From positions 10,565,501 to 10,629,500 of the forward strand of contig JASWHV010000011.1 of NCBI GenBank assembly GCA_030760725.1: a DNA stretch of 64,000 nucleotides. The letters run 5' to 3'. Position 1 is the stretch's first letter, and every line of letters begins with the position of its first letter. This DNA comes from Neostapfia colusana. Its lineage: Eukaryota; Streptophyta; Magnoliopsida; Poales; Poaceae. Below are positions 10,155 to 23,528 of this stretch, piece after piece. Both the position numbers and the translations under genes were made by a program. Under the pieces are notes generated by a model. That model ran no database searches. It had not been told where the DNA came from and was given only the letters and a program-made list of their open reading frames with translations.

Positions 10155-13100
10155 CAAGGACTCGCCTAATTAGTAGAACCTTACTTTCAGGTTTTAGCAG
10201 CAGGTTGTGGAAAACCTTACGCGAAGGCACATGAGAGAGCCGCAATCAAACAAGAAACGCATTTCTCTCATGTACTTTGCCCAAAGTTGAAATGAACTTT
10301 AGTTAGCTCTAAACTACAGCAAGTCATTAGCAATCAAGTCCATCTTTCAATCAGCAACATTTTAACATGTAACTAGTCTGTTCTTTCTACGTCACGGCAC
10401 AGTGAACAAGTGGTACTCACTGACCGCGAGGGACGGCGATTATAATCGATTTACACCTGCAGGGTTACCCGAACAACCCGTCACGTACGCCCGTACTCGA
10501 TGTTGCCTACAACAACCATCACGGACGCCGTACGCAACTACCTTTCACCCGTCAGCCAAATATTGAACCGGTCCCATCGTCCCGAGCAAGAGGTCTCTGC
10601 ACGCGCATCTCAGTGCCGCCAGCCGATTTACACCTCAAGCTCTCAACCTACCCTCTAAACGACGGGCAATGCCTCAATACCCAGCTACCCGAGTTACATC
10701 AGTTTCCCGGTTCCCATATATCCGGTAGGTCTTCGGTACTGTTCTAGCTTGTTCAACAGGCCCGCACACGGCTCGGTCCTCAATCGACACAAGCGGAGCT
10801 ACATCACACAGGCCCCAAAGTCCTGCTGCCCTTACCCTCCGCTCGGTCTCATTTTCTTGCCATGTGTTTTCATGTGCTATCTCTACCCGAGTCGAGTGCC
10901 TCTAACCTATGCTCGCGAGTAGTTCCAACTACTCGACTTGTACCGAATCCTACACTATCTTAGCATTGCAGTAGCTAACGGGGTCTGCCATCCTAAACCC
11001 AACCCATGGTTTTCTTGGCTATGCAATTGGGTTTCCAAACAAGACTCTAATACAAAGAATCATAATCCGCAAGTAAGTGCTCAAAACAATAAAATTTGTA
11101 AAACGTTTAATGCAAACCGGAGCTTGCCTTGCTGCTCTTGGTCGTAGGCTAGCTGCTCCTCTGGAGTTACGAAGTCTAGGACTTCGGGTTCCTCCTCGAC
11201 CTTAGCGACTACATGATAAAAGCAATATATGTATCAATTTTAATGCATTTGTATTGAGTTTGAAGTTGTGAAGTCTATAACCTTTGCTAGACAGACCTAA
11301 TGACTGTGAAACTTTTACTGTGGCTTGGTTACAACCTAAACAGAGATTTGGTCAAGTTTTAGTTGCAGTAAGGCTCATTTGAGCCCTCCACAATTAATTA
11401 TGTCCTTGACCTTACTTGGAACTCTTAGGGTGTTATAGGGATTTTCATGAAACAAACTATGACTTTCTGAAAACTAGATTTTCAGAGGGTTCTAATGGAG
11501 TTGGTCTCACTTAATTTGGAAGTCCCTAACTAAATATATGAGCTAAACAATTTCAGAGAAATTTCTGAAAATGTTTCTGAACATTTTCTATTTTCTCTGG
11601 AACAGTTTCACTAATCACACCATTAGGTGGATCAAATGAGCTCCAATGGGCCTGAAATTTTTATGGTAGTTCAGGGATATTTTGTAGAACATCCCAGCAA
11701 AAATTTAGGATTTTCCTCCACAGGATTCTCCAGTTAAAATTCCAAACAATTTAAAATTTGAGGATTTAATTATGGAGAATTAAGGAATTTCAGGAAGTGA
11801 AACTTGATTTGCTGGAAAGTACTCAGAGAGCTGAATCCAGCAAAATTTGGTTCACCCAATTTGGAGCTTTCTAGCCAAGGTTATGAGGATTTGAAGTTTG
11901 AAGGAAATCTGAAAATCAGGGAAAAGTTTAAACTCGCGCGTGGGCCCAGGGGACACGCGTCGCACGCCGAGGCGACGGCACACCGCGGCCCACAAGGATT
12001 TTGCGCGCTAGCACACCCGATCCTGGCAGCAGCTGGATCCAGATTCAAAATATCGGCCGCTGACAGCTGGGGCCCATCCTCTTCTTCAACCTCGCGACGC
12101 CCGCGCTCCGCGGCCGAGGGACCTCGCCGGAGAGCTCGCCGCCGGCTTCTGTACAGCTCCAAACTTCTCGATTTTGGCCGCCCCTGCCTACTTTTACTCG
12201 GGGAACAGGATTCTAGGGTCAGCTGCTCATGACAATGGCCGGAGCATGGTCGGCGACGAGCCGCCACCTCGGAACGACTTCGGCCACGTTGGCTGACTAC
12301 CCTAGCACCTCAACTACTCGAGGGATCGGTCGGGAAGCATCAGTGGACCTCAGAGAAGGTCGACATGAGCTCGAGGAAGCTCGGGGAAGGCCCGAAATAG
12401 GTCCTCACCGTGTGCCCGACGCCGCCCGTTCATTCCGCCATTGGTGGACCTCGAATTACGCCGGGTGCAGAGGTTCTCCGGCCCAGAGTTGTGAAGGCAA
12501 CTTGTGCGTTACCGTGTCTAGATCGTGTGAGAGCGGCTTGAGGCCCTCTAATCCTTTCTAGAGCACGAATGAAACAGAATCGCACCCGAAGGTCGTTCTG
12601 CACACAGAAAGGGGAAAAATAGAAATTCGCCGCCAGTGAGCAACCACTCAAGCTGTGGCTCGGGGGTGAGCAGCACCGGTCGTCAGCGCGTCCAAGGGTG
12701 CCTTGGCTCGGGAGTGACAACGCCCTGGTTGGGCTGTCCACGGGAGCCCGAGGTGCGGCGGTTCCATGTCCCGAATTTGATCTTTTGGCACAGCCGATAT
12801 CAATCGGTTTCGACTGAATTCTAGCAACGGGGAGGACGGAGGAAGGTCTCTAGTACCTTGCTGGGGCTCTGGAGTGGATGGAGAGAGCTGCGATCGGCAT
12901 TCTCTGATCGATTCCGAGCTGCGGAAAATTTCGGCCGGCGCTGAGTTCTTGCGGGGAAGAACGGCGATGCCTCGGCCGAGGAGGGGGGCAGGCGCCTTAA
13001 GAAGGCTCTGCACCACCTCGCGCCCGCGCGTGGGCAAGCAGCTGCTGGCGTGGCGGCTGCCCTCGGTGGCGATCACAGCTGCGGCTCGGCGACCCGAGTG

Positions 13101-14016
13101 AGAAAAGTCTCAGTCGGTTTGATCTGAGCAGTGGCTGACATGTGGGTCCCACTTCCAGTTTTAACCTCTGAAATTTACTCCTAATCACTGTTGTAAACAT
13201 GAAACCCCATACTACACCTGGCAATTCAAATTATTCACCCATGAGCCATTTGAATTGATCAAAGTTCAAATGAGGTTTGGTTTGAATGAATTTCAGCACA
13301 AGTTCAGTTTGAAATTCAAATGAAGTTTGAATTTCTCCCACTTAGCTCATGTCAAGATCAACTCCAAATGGAGTGAAAATTGGTGTGTGAGCTCACAAAA
13401 ATGTGCTGAGTAAGAATATGCCTCCCACTTTTAAATTCATGGGATAAAAACAGTTTGAATTTGAATATGGTTTCAAACTGCCCTCTTTCTAACTATACCC
13501 AAAATGACCTCAAAAAGGTTTGGAATTTGGGTGAAACTTGGAATGGACATCCTTAGCAAAGTGTAGGAGTTTTCATATGTCCAGCCCACCTATATCACAT
13601 GTGGAAAATACCACTTTTGCAATGTGTGAGTTTGTTCTTTAATGAGCATGTTGATAATTGTTACTTGCTCTTCATTTTTGTTCATCATCCTTCCTCAAAT
13701 GAGGTGTGTGGTGTGGTGATGAACACTGCCAATGTGTGTCCAAAAACTGAGGCCCTTACAGGGAATTTTGGTAAAATCTGCAAAATTGGGAAAATTTGGG
13801 GAAGGGGGGAAATTGTGGAAAATTGGGGTGGCCCAATTTGGCTATTTTTTTATTTTTTCTTTTTCTTTTCTATTTATTTTCGTTATTTTCTATTTCTATT
13901 CCCTTTCACTATTTTATTTACTTCTATATTCCACTCTTTTTTTTCTTCTTCTTTTTAAATGCTTCTCTATATGAAAAATATATGCAATGCATGGTAGTGA
14001 AATTGAGGGTGTTACA
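10155..14016 (-). mobile_element. LTR E, truncated duplicated copy (unit 2)
   Basis: This corresponds to 737-4597 of LTR E and lacks the first 437 bp including the TG terminus. It ends with the same GGGTGTTACA. Gene-free. Confidence 0.85.
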
Positions 14017-14552
14017 AAAATAGAGCACGGTGTGGAACTTCAAATGTGTCACTGTCCCGTGGGGTCCACAGCTCCTTTCCCTCTTATCCTCCCAATTCGG
14101 TTTAAAATAGCAAATAAGCTCCAAATTTGATCAAAATTGGAGGATAGGCCAAAAGAACTGTGAGGAACACAATGGTGCACTCAAATTTGGATTTCGATGA
14201 AGTCGGAATTTGAAACTGAAATTTAAATTCAAATTTGAATTGTCTCTCGTTTTAACTCCAACAACTAGGAAACCCTTTCCAAATGATCTTAAAATTTGCC
14301 AGGCTACCCATGGATGTATGGAGAGACAAATTGTGGATTTAGATCTCCCGGTTTGGAAACTTTTGCATGTTCACTTTAGCACTTGAGCTCACACCTTTAT
14401 AATCAAAAAGTTTAAACTCTCTCTCTCATTTTCCTCGGTGTGATTGGCAGCTCCTCTTGCTAGAGTTTTGGGATTTCATATGATGGTTTCTGTAGGCAAC
14501 ATTGAGTACAGGCATACGTGACGGGTTATTCGGGTAACCCTGCAGGTGTAAA
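14017..14552. mobile_element. Fragments G and H, duplicated copies (unit 2)
   Basis: Counterpart of 4598-5132: G runs to about 14480 (minus polarity) and H is 14481-14552 (plus polarity). Small indels and point differences separate the copies. Confidence 0.6.
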
Positions 14553-15845
14553 TGTAAAGATCCCAAAATTGTGAATACAAATGAACTAAAGTTTGAACAC
14601 CATTGGGTTTCATGTGTGTGAAAATTGGGACTTGCTAAAACTTTTCCACATGTGATGATGCACATGAGATTTCATCACACAAGCTCAAATGTTTATTTGC
14701 GTGCATGGGACCAAGGTGGATTTAAAACCACAGAGAGGAAGTTATCATGTGCAAGAGAAAGTTTCAATTCAGCTTTTGGAACTAAATTTGTTCAACTCAA
14801 ATTTCAAATGGGGTAGCACAATAGCAATGCAAACTGTTGTGGTAAAAATCTCATTTGCAGCAGCTAAACTGAAAATCAGATTTCATATTTGAAATCCTCT
14901 GGTCCAAATTAGTGGGGATGCAATGTTTGATAATTTTTTGAGGTACTTTGCTATCCATTTTCCATAAGGGCTTTAAATTGCATAGGAATTCAAATTCAAA
15001 TTTGAATTTGGATGAAACTTGCTCAATTATCCAAATGCAGTTTTGATTTGAACTTTCCACGATTGAATTGGATCATTTGCTAAATTTGAGACAGTTTTGG
15101 GGAGATAAGGGGGAGCTGACTTGTGGGACCTACATGTCATTGGGGGCATTTAGACTTGCAACTGAAGTTTCAGTCTTCATTCTCGGTTTGGCTACTGCCG
15201 AGCACTCGACAGCAGGGGCTGCCGCGCCAGCACGCGCTCACCGTCTCGGTCGACCACAGATCACCCCAAACCGCCTCAGCTGCAATCTTTTCACTCTCTG
15301 CCGTTCTCAATTTTGCCCCAACACCAAAGCTTTGCCGCTGTTGTTTCCCTCGCGCAAGGAACAGGGTGTCGCCACCTCTGCCACTTCGGTCTCGATCAGG
15401 AGCCGGCGTTCCCGTGCGTACGAAGCCTCAAGCAGTAGCAAGACGGCACCAGGGCATCGTCCTCTATCTCTATGACGTGCTACCGACAGGTGTTCGACCT
15501 CCCTACCCCGAGGACCACGTGTTTCCGCGGCGGCCGAGAGCATCCGACGGAGGAGGCTCACGTGGACAGCCCTAACGGGACCCTTTCACGCCCGAGCTAG
15601 GACGGCCAAAGGAGTGCTAGAACCTCTTGCTGCTCACCTCCACAGATTACCTCGATCCGTGGAGCCTCGCCGGCGGAATTTCCGTTTTGCTTCTTGCCGG
15701 TGTAAACCGACCTTCGGGTAAGGAAACCCGAAATTCCCGCTTGATCTTCGTTTATGGTTCGGCAACTTTCGCACACATGCTCTAGAATAGCCAACTATCT
15801 TCCACGCATGAAAACACAGTCTAACATGAGGAGTAGAGGCACTAT
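14553..15845 (+). mobile_element. LTR D, 5' part, next to element A
   Basis: It starts TGTAAAGATCCC and runs 1293 bp in plus orientation to ACTAT (15841-15845), where element A is inserted. The remainder of the LTR resumes after the second ACTAT at 43125-43129. Gene-free; the short open frames in the GC-rich part (about 15190-15570) show no protein family. Confidence 0.8.
15841..15845. repeat. Target-site duplication ACTAT, left flank of element A
   Basis: ACTAT immediately precedes the LTR start TGTGACGCCC. The identical ACTAT at 43125-43129 follows the far LTR end. A 5-bp duplication is the usual size for Ty3/gypsy insertion and proves the two LTR halves belong to one element. Confidence 0.95.
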
Positions 15846-18800
15846 TGTGACGCCCGGGAATCGCAGTGGGTGGTGCCATGCGATGCGGCACCCAACAGCA
15901 TGCACGAAAAGAGGCTCAAGAACATAACGGAACCATTTTTGTTACTCAAGATAATTTCTTTTACAACATAATGTATACACGCAGCGGAAATTAAAATTTG
16001 CTGGACAAACTACTCACTCTCGACCCTAACTACGCCGAAGTGAAGTCGTTCAGCCCGTGAACGCTTCCTACTAGCTTCACCAAAGAAAGGCATCGGCTAG
16101 GTTTCCGAAGAGTTGAACGAACCGTCAGGTTCGTCGTCTCACCGAACAACCCTCTTCATAGCAGGCATCCTGCTACCTGCAAAAACAACTTAGAAGCAAC
16201 CGTGAGCACTAAGGCTCAGCAAGACTTAACCGTCACTCCTAAACATGTAATTCTAAATGCAGGGGTAGTAAGATAGTATGAACAGGAATTTTCAAAATGC
16301 AGCTTGACTAAACTTGATCCTTATATTCAGATTCTTATAGCCTTCATTTTAGTGGTCCTCACGCCTCACAACATCGGAAGTCCACAATCAAACAAGAAAC
16401 GCTTATCCCGATGTTGCTAGCCTAAGGTGGAAATGAAATTTAGTTGGCTCTATATCTACTTCAGTCAAGGTTCCAATACAGTGATTAATCCACAAACAGC
16501 AAGTTAAGAGACTTAGTTTCTCTTCTTACTAAGTCAAGGCGCAGTGGGCAAGTATGCTCAATCCTATTCCGCGAGCGACGGTGATTCGAATCAATAATAA
16601 CCCGGAATACACGACACATACACCCGCCTCGAAAGACTCTCTCAAGAGCTCTTTCTTACGTTGTATGCAGCAACCTTTCACACGACACCCCGACATAGAA
16701 AAACGCTTCGTGCCGAGCAGGATGGTCCTCTACGCGGACACGTCGATGTTGCACGCTAAAGGATTTACACCTCCTGCCTTCTCAAAGCCATTCCCACGCG
16801 AAGGATGAGTTTCTATATCACGGTCTATCGAGTTACATCGGTTTCATGGGTCCCATACCCCACTATATATCCGGTACAGCTCAATCTTATCCAGCAGGGC
16901 CGCATACATACGGTCCTTAACGGACACGGATAGGGCTACAACCAACCTCCACATTTGCCTTACCATCCCGGTCCAGGCCAAATATGGTCTCAAGCATTGT
17001 CACACCCATCGGAGGTCGAGAACAACCTTGAGCGCTCCATCCTACAGGAACATCCCCGTCCCCATCTCATATTCATGAGAGTGCTCTTATCATTAATCTC
17101 TCGCAAGTAACTCCATTACTCGAACTTTCTCGCGAGTAGCTTTTTACTACTCGACTTCTACCGAGCTAGCTACAACATTAGCCTAGCATCTACAATGAGG
17201 CAAAGCCTACACTAAACATTCTACTCAGGGATGTAATATCCATGCAAGTGGGTTTCAATCACCCTAGACATAATGCACAATATCAAGTCTAATAAACATG
17301 ATGTGAAGTAAAGTGAAATTTAAAACGGTAACGATATGCAAACCGGGGCTTGCCTTTCTCAACGGTTTTGTTAGAAGCTAGGAGTTAGTCTTCCTCTGGA
17401 GAATCCACCAAGCTCGTCACGAGATGGAGATCCTCGCTGTAGAGTCGAGTCCTCGTCGAACGTCGACGTCACGTGCTATTGAGATGATTTATGCACAAGT
17501 ATTCAATAGCCATTTAGAAAATGATTCGAAACTGTTGTACCAGTTAACTCACACCTAAAAGGGACAAACAACAGCAAGGTTTCTGTTGTTGGATCTACAA
17601 CCCTAGAGAAGATGAAAGCTTGGGTGAAAAGAGATACTAGTAATCACCATGTGATTAAGTCCATTATATGAACACTTAAACCTAAAAGATGGTAGCTCAA
17701 GTTCCAAAGGTCCAATGAAGCTGAGAATTTAACCACAGCTTCTATGGAAGCTAGTTAGGCAGTGTGCAAAAATTGATCTCATGAAATGGCTTCATATGAG
17801 CACAACAAATCCTTATGTGGTTTTCACTAATCTGCCTTTACCCCCTAGATATTAAACTTTCCTATGCTGCAAGTAGACTTTTTGTGAAGTACAAAATGTC
17901 CTGAGTCCATAGGAATTGGTTTTACCATTTTTGGAGTTTCCTACATGGAGATATGGATTTTACAAAGAATGGGGAAAAGCTGAAATTGTCTCTGTTCATT
18001 TTCCCATTTTTCAGAGACATAAGGAATGAACACATCATTTAACCAAGAAAATGAGGTACAATGCCTCTGAAATTCTTACTGGAGTTCAAGGAATTTTGGG
18101 AGAATGTCGTATCCAAATTTGGGAATTTTCGAATAAACAGAACTCCTGTAAAAATTCATACAAGATTTTCCTTAAATGAATTAATGAGCCAAATCCAGGG
18201 AATTTCATAAACATTGGGCTGCACCACTGGATAGTACTCTTTGAGTGAAATCCAACAAAATTTGTTTCACAATTTTTGGACATTCCTACACAAAGTTATG
18301 GCTCTCCAAAATTTGAACTAAATTGGGAAAATTTGGAAAATGTTTAAATGCCGACAGTGGGTCCCACCTGTCATCCCTAACCTGCAGACTCGCGCCAAAC
18401 ACACCAGTGGCGGCGCCCTCCGGTGAGGTCGCTGGAAAACCAGTTCCCTGCCACCGCCAGACCCCCTGCTGGCCGCCCCCCCCCCCAATATTTCCCCACG
18501 CTGAACACGTTGGTGAGGTCGCCGGCGGCTGAAACTCGCCGGAAAACAGGGCGCACCGGCCACAGCAAACCCTAGGGCTCCGGCGAGGTCTTGCACGGTG
18601 AATTCTCCACCAAATGGTAGGTTCTTGGGCTCTACAGCACCAGAGGATCATGTAGAAGACCGGCATGAAGTGTAAACCAGCTGGAGAGGGCTCTAAACCT
18701 ATCGGCACCGTGCGCCCGATAGGGTCCAGCGGCATACCCTCTAGAAGAGCTCGGATTGCTCACTCTACACTCAATTTCTTGGCCTAAAATCGATGGAGGA

Positions 18801-20017
18801 GGTGTGCTAGGCAGTTAACATCCTGTGTGTGAAGTTTGAGACCCAACAAACATGATTTGAGGACGAATTTTATAATTCCTTACCTCAAGGTCCATTTCTG
18901 CCGCCAGGGAGAAAAACTTGAAATTCTCCCTCTGTGATCAATGGCTAGGGCTGAGCTTTGGAGGTGAGCAACTAGGCTTGTAGGTGCACAGATGGGGTGG
19001 CTTGCTTGGGCGTGATCTCTTCTGGTTTGGGCTGTCCACGGCGTCCAGTTCCAGCTTCTTCAGTTTCAGTTCGGGGCAGTGGAAACTTTGCCGTTTCTAG
19101 GCGCCGGTGAGCTCAGGACGGCGGGGTAAAGTGGCTAGCCGGCTAGAGAATGTGTATGCGATGATCTTTGCTGTGGAGACCTCGATCATCCGGCGCTCGG
19201 GTGGCTGTGTGGAATCGAGAGAAGCAGAGGGCGCTGTTCTGCTCGGGAGATAAACAAACGGAAGCAGACCACCGAGGGAGTGAAAAGCAACTTGCTTTGT
19301 TGCACCAGCTGAGTGAAGATCAGGCTGAGCTCGTGAATAGAAGCAGGATCTGGCGCTGCAGCACGTCGGTCGACGCCGGCTGAGGGAGGTGGCGCACGTA
19401 CAACAGTCGAGGGAGTCGGTTGCAATTTTGTGAGACTGACCGGTGGGGTCCACAGCCACAATTCTCCCTCTTATCCCCAATTCGATTTAAAATAGCAAAT
19501 GAGCTCCAATTGTGATCAAACTTGGAGGATAGGTCAAAAGAATTATGAGGAACTCTAATCTGAAATCAGATTTTGAAATTGAGTTTGTTTAGTTCAAAAT
19601 TCAAATCTAAGTTTGAATTTGAACGTGCCCTCATTTAATCCTCGGAATAAATAGTATATGAAACCTAAAATTCTCCAAATTTGAAACTTAGGCTTTTGAA
19701 TACATGAGAAATTCATCTATGATATCACATATAGGCCTTTGGACAATCTGAATATGAATCCATTCAAAAGATTCAAAATGGTGTTTAAATTTCCTCCACT
19801 CTACTCATAGAGAAGGTGCACATGAGTTAGAGTTTTTGGGAGTCTAATTCTTTCCCCTATGCTAACATGTTCTGATCATGGGCTCGAGAAAATTTTTAAC
19901 TCCCTCACATGTCCATATTTGTGTTCATCATTTCATGTGACAAAACTATAGCCTTTCATCGCCTTAACTTTGTTTCATAAGTTGAAATCAAGCTTTACAA
20001 AAGTTAGGGCTGTTACA
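15846..20017 (-). mobile_element. 3' (left) LTR of element A
   Basis: 4172 bp, starting TGTGACGCCCGGG and ending GGGCTGTTACA. About the first 3.73 kb is also present as the duplicated copy at 6426-10154. Gene-free; contains the CGAGTAG hairpin at 17133-17153 and a poly-C run near 18478. Confidence 0.93.
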
Positions 20018-20032
20018 TTCCTCCCCCCTTAA
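20018..20032 (-). other. Polypurine tract of element A
   Basis: TTCCTCCCCCCTTAA on the plus strand reads as a purine run (AAGGGGGGAGGAA) on the element strand, directly next to the 3' LTR. This is the standard position for the plus-strand primer. Confidence 0.85.
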
Positions 20033-20114
20033 AAGAATCTCGTCCCGAGATTACAAAAAGAAAGAAGAAGGGAGAATGGCTACTGGACATATGGTACAAA
20101 CAAGTCAGGAAAAT

Positions 20115-23100
20115 TTAAACGGAGAAAATCCTCGCTTTCCCACGTGGCTTCATCAGCGGTGTGGTTGCTCCACAAGACTTGTAAAATCGCAATGTCCGAT
20201 TTCTTGTGGCGCGAGTCTTCTCGTCAATAATCTGTATCGGATACTCAGAATAGGTGAGCTCCGGTTGAAGATCCTCAATGTTCTCCATATGAACCGCGGT
20301 TGGGTACTTAAGACATTTCCGCAGTTGAGAGACGTGGAAAACATTGTGAATACCTGAAAGTGACGTTGGTAACTCCAGACGATAGGCCACGGGTCCGCAT
20401 ATCTCAGTGACAGCAAACGGCCCGATGAATCGCGGAGCAAGCTTTCCCTTCACTCCGAACTGATGAACCACTTTCATCGGAGAGACAAGAAGATAAACGT
20501 AGTCCTCGATGTCGAAGTGAAGAGGTCGACGTCTTTTGTCTGCATAGCTTTTCTGCCGAGATTGAGCAGCCTTTAAGTTGGCTTGAATCACTCGCACTCG
20601 TTCCTCGGCTTCATTCACAAGATCAATCCCGTAGACTACTCTCTCGCTGGACTCACACCAATTCAGTGGTGTGCGGCACTTCCGGCCATAAAGAGCTTCA
20701 TACGGGGCCATTTTGATGCTGGATTGATAACCGTTGTTATATGAGAATTCTGTTAACGGTAGATGGTCATCCCAATTCTTCCCATGATTGATGACACATG
20801 CCCGTAGCATATCCTCCAGAATCTGATTTACTCTCTCTGTTTGACCATCAGTTTGCGGATGATACGCTGAACTCCTGATTAACTTGGTTCCCAAGGAAGC
20901 ATGCAGTTGCTCCCAAAATCTGGATATGAACAACGCACCTCGATCAGACATGATGGTGCGGGGAACCCCGTGTAAACACACGATTCTTGAGATGAACAGC
21001 TCCGCATACTTCTTTGCCACATATTTGGTATGGACTGGAATAAAATGTGCTGTCTTGGTCAAACGATCGACGATTACCCAAATAGAATCATGCTTGTTGC
21101 TGGTCATGGGTAAACCGACGATGAAGTCCATACTAATGTCTTCCCACTTCCATGCTGGAACCTTCAGCGGTTGAAGTGGTCCGGCTTTCTGCATATGGTC
21201 GGCTTTAACCCGCCGACACGTATCACACTCGGATACGTACTTCGCAATCTCTCTTTTCATCCCTGTCCACCAGAACTTAGATTTTAAGTCCTGGTACATC
21301 TTATTGCTTCCCGGATGAATGGAGTACTTGGATAAATGCGCTTCATCCAGTATCTTCCTCCGCAATTTCATGTTTCGGGGTACCACTATGCGGTTGTTAA
21401 ACCATAGAGTACCCTCTTCATCTTTGCGGAACATCTTCAACTCACCGCTGTCCACTCTCCTCCGGATGTGAGACATACCCCTGTCTCTCTTCTGAGCCTC
21501 TACAATCTCATCTTGGATTGTAGGAATAAGAGCGAGGTTGAACAGCGATCCGTGGGGAACTAAGCGCAGGCTTGGTTCTCCTTCTTCATGTGCAGCCATG
21601 GCTAAATGGTGAATGTGGGCTTTCCGACTAAGTGCATCGGCAACCACATTTGCTTTACCCCGGTGGTAATGAATTTCAAGCTCGTAATCCTTGATCAATT
21701 CAAGCCATCTTCGCTGCCTCATATTCAGTTCCTTCTGTGTGAATATGTACTTCAAGCTTTTGTGGTCAGTGTAGAGATGTACTAGATTGCCTAGTAGATA
21801 ATGTCTCCACATTTTCAATGCTAGGACCACTGCAGCTAGTTCAAGGTCGTGTGTCAGGTAATTCTGCTCATGACCCCTGAGTTGTCGGGATCCATACGCG
21901 ACCACACGTCCCTCTTGCATCAACACACAACCCAAACCGATGCCAGATGCATCACAATAAACATCAAACGGCTTCATTGTGTCCGGCTGGGCCAAAACTG
22001 GAGCTGTAGTGAGATACTTCACTAAAGTTTGAAAAGCGTGTTCGCATGAATTGCTCCAATCATACTTGGTGCTTTTCATCAATATCTCCGTCATAGGTTT
22101 AGCGACTTTGGAGAAGTTTGGAATGAATCTCCGGTAATAACCCGCTAAACCTAGGAAACTCCTCACTTCATGAACAGATGTTGGAGATTTCCAATTCAGC
22201 ACTTGCTTGATTTTACTTGGGTCCAAAGCGATGCCTTCCGCTGAAATAATATGCCCAAGAAACGGCACTTTGCTGATCCAAAACTCACATTTACTGAACT
22301 TTGCATATAGCTTGTGATCCCTCAAGCGTTGGAGTATAATACGCAAATGTTCAGCATGTTCTTCTTCTGACTTTGAATAGACCAAAATGTCATCGATGAA
22401 AACCACGACAAACTTGTCTAACTCCGGCATGAACACAGAGTTCATGAGATACATAAAATGAGCCGGAGCATTGGTCAACCCAAAGGACATGACAAGATAT
22501 TCATAAAGAACATATCTTGTCGAGAACGCCGTCTTAGGTACGTCTTCTGCCCGGATTTTTATCTGGTGATACCCGGACCGAAGATTCATCTTGGAGAATA
22601 CCTTAGCACCCACTAGTTGGTCAAATAAAATATCGATGCGCGGTAGTGGATACTTATTCTTGATAGTGACAGCATTCAGTGGACGATAATCTACGCATAG
22701 TCTCAATGTTTCGTCCTTCTTCTTCACGAAGAGTGCGGAACAGCCCCATGGTGATGAACTTGGGCGTATAAAACCTTTGTCCATGAGGTCATTAAGCTGC
22801 TCCTTCAATTCTGCGTGCTCCTTCGGTGCCATTTTGTATGGTCGCCGAGAAATAGGTGTTGTTCCCGGTGCTAGTTCAATCTTGAACTCAACATCACGTT
22901 CGGGCGGCATGCCCCGCAAGTCTTCGGGAAACACATCTGGATATTCACATACCACTGGAATATCCTCAAGTTTAGGAGCTTCAATCTGATGCACTGCTGC
23001 AACTTGTTGTGATGGATCCACAAGGTTCAGTGTGTTGCAACCATGTATTGGGGAATTCAGTTGGACAGTCCGAGAGCTAATATCAAAGATAGCCCCATAA

Positions 23101-23495
23101 TGTGTCAACCATGACATCCCCAAGATAATATCGATCCTTTGGCCTTTGAGTATGATAAGGCTCGCAGGATAGATGTTTCCACCCAAACATAAAGGTGCTC
23201 GTGAGACCATCTCATCTGTTGATATCTTGCCTCCGGGTGAGCTGATATGAAACGGATGCTTAACGGTGCTAAATGGAAGATTATTCTTCAGCACATAGTC
23301 TCTGCTAATAAAATTGTGGGTGGCCCTGGAATGAAACAAAATGAATGTGGGATGTTCATGTAACGTGAACATGCCCGCTAACACTGGTTCGCCTTTTGCA
23401 ATGTCCTCAATAGCAGTGTAATTAACCCTGCCAGCTTTCAAAGGATTCTTCTTTGAAGGTTCACGGTGCTGATCTGAGCATTGAGGAGATGACAC
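20115..23495 (-). pseudogene. pol: Element A pol: protease, reverse transcriptase, RNase H, integrase (catalytically damaged)
   Basis: This is an open frame of 1126 codons. Approximate domain positions from its first codon: aspartic protease 45-140, RT 245-420 (FIDD near 368), RNase H from 515 (YCDASG), integrase HHCC zinc finger 720-765, integrase core with Asp 790, Asp 851 and Glu 885, and GPF module near 1030. A chromodomain start follows near 1090. Three lesions are visible. The protease reads FHSRATHNF where the family has FDSGATHNF, so catalytic Asp is His (codon 23331-23333). RT motif A reads KMNLRSGYHQ in place of KMDLRSGYHQ, so a catalytic Asp is Asn (codon 22584-22586). A one-base deletion near 20178 shifts the frame inside the chromodomain. 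The frame is long but should not encode active enzymes. The start at 23495 is only the first Met of the open stretch; in the family gag and pol are one polyprotein. Confidence 0.93.
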
Positions 23496-23528
23496 ATGAG
23501 TGTGGCTCTGGTCAGCTCCACGACGGTT

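Larger units (their letters stand above)
10155..19575. repeat. 9.42 kb tandem duplication, unit 2
   Basis: Second unit, running from CAAGGACTCGCC to ...CAGATTTTG, after which LTR A continues uninterrupted. Over 300 bp compared by eye (6481-6780 against 15901-16200) I count 9 differences. The left and right LTRs of A differ at 12 sites over the same stretch. The duplication is therefore not a recent exact copy and seems somewhat younger than A's insertion. Confidence 0.92.

Noticed and set aside
10100..10200. Tandem duplication as an assembly artefact
   Set aside because: The two units differ at many scattered sites (9 in one 300-bp sample), which a duplicated contig would not show, though read support for the joint is still worth checking.
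20884..21174. Plus-strand frames opposite the pol genes (20884-21174, 33646-34053, 35157-35678) and minus-strand frames opposite C pol (56608-57036)
   Set aside because: They are antisense shadows of conserved pol or gag coding sequence with no features of their own.
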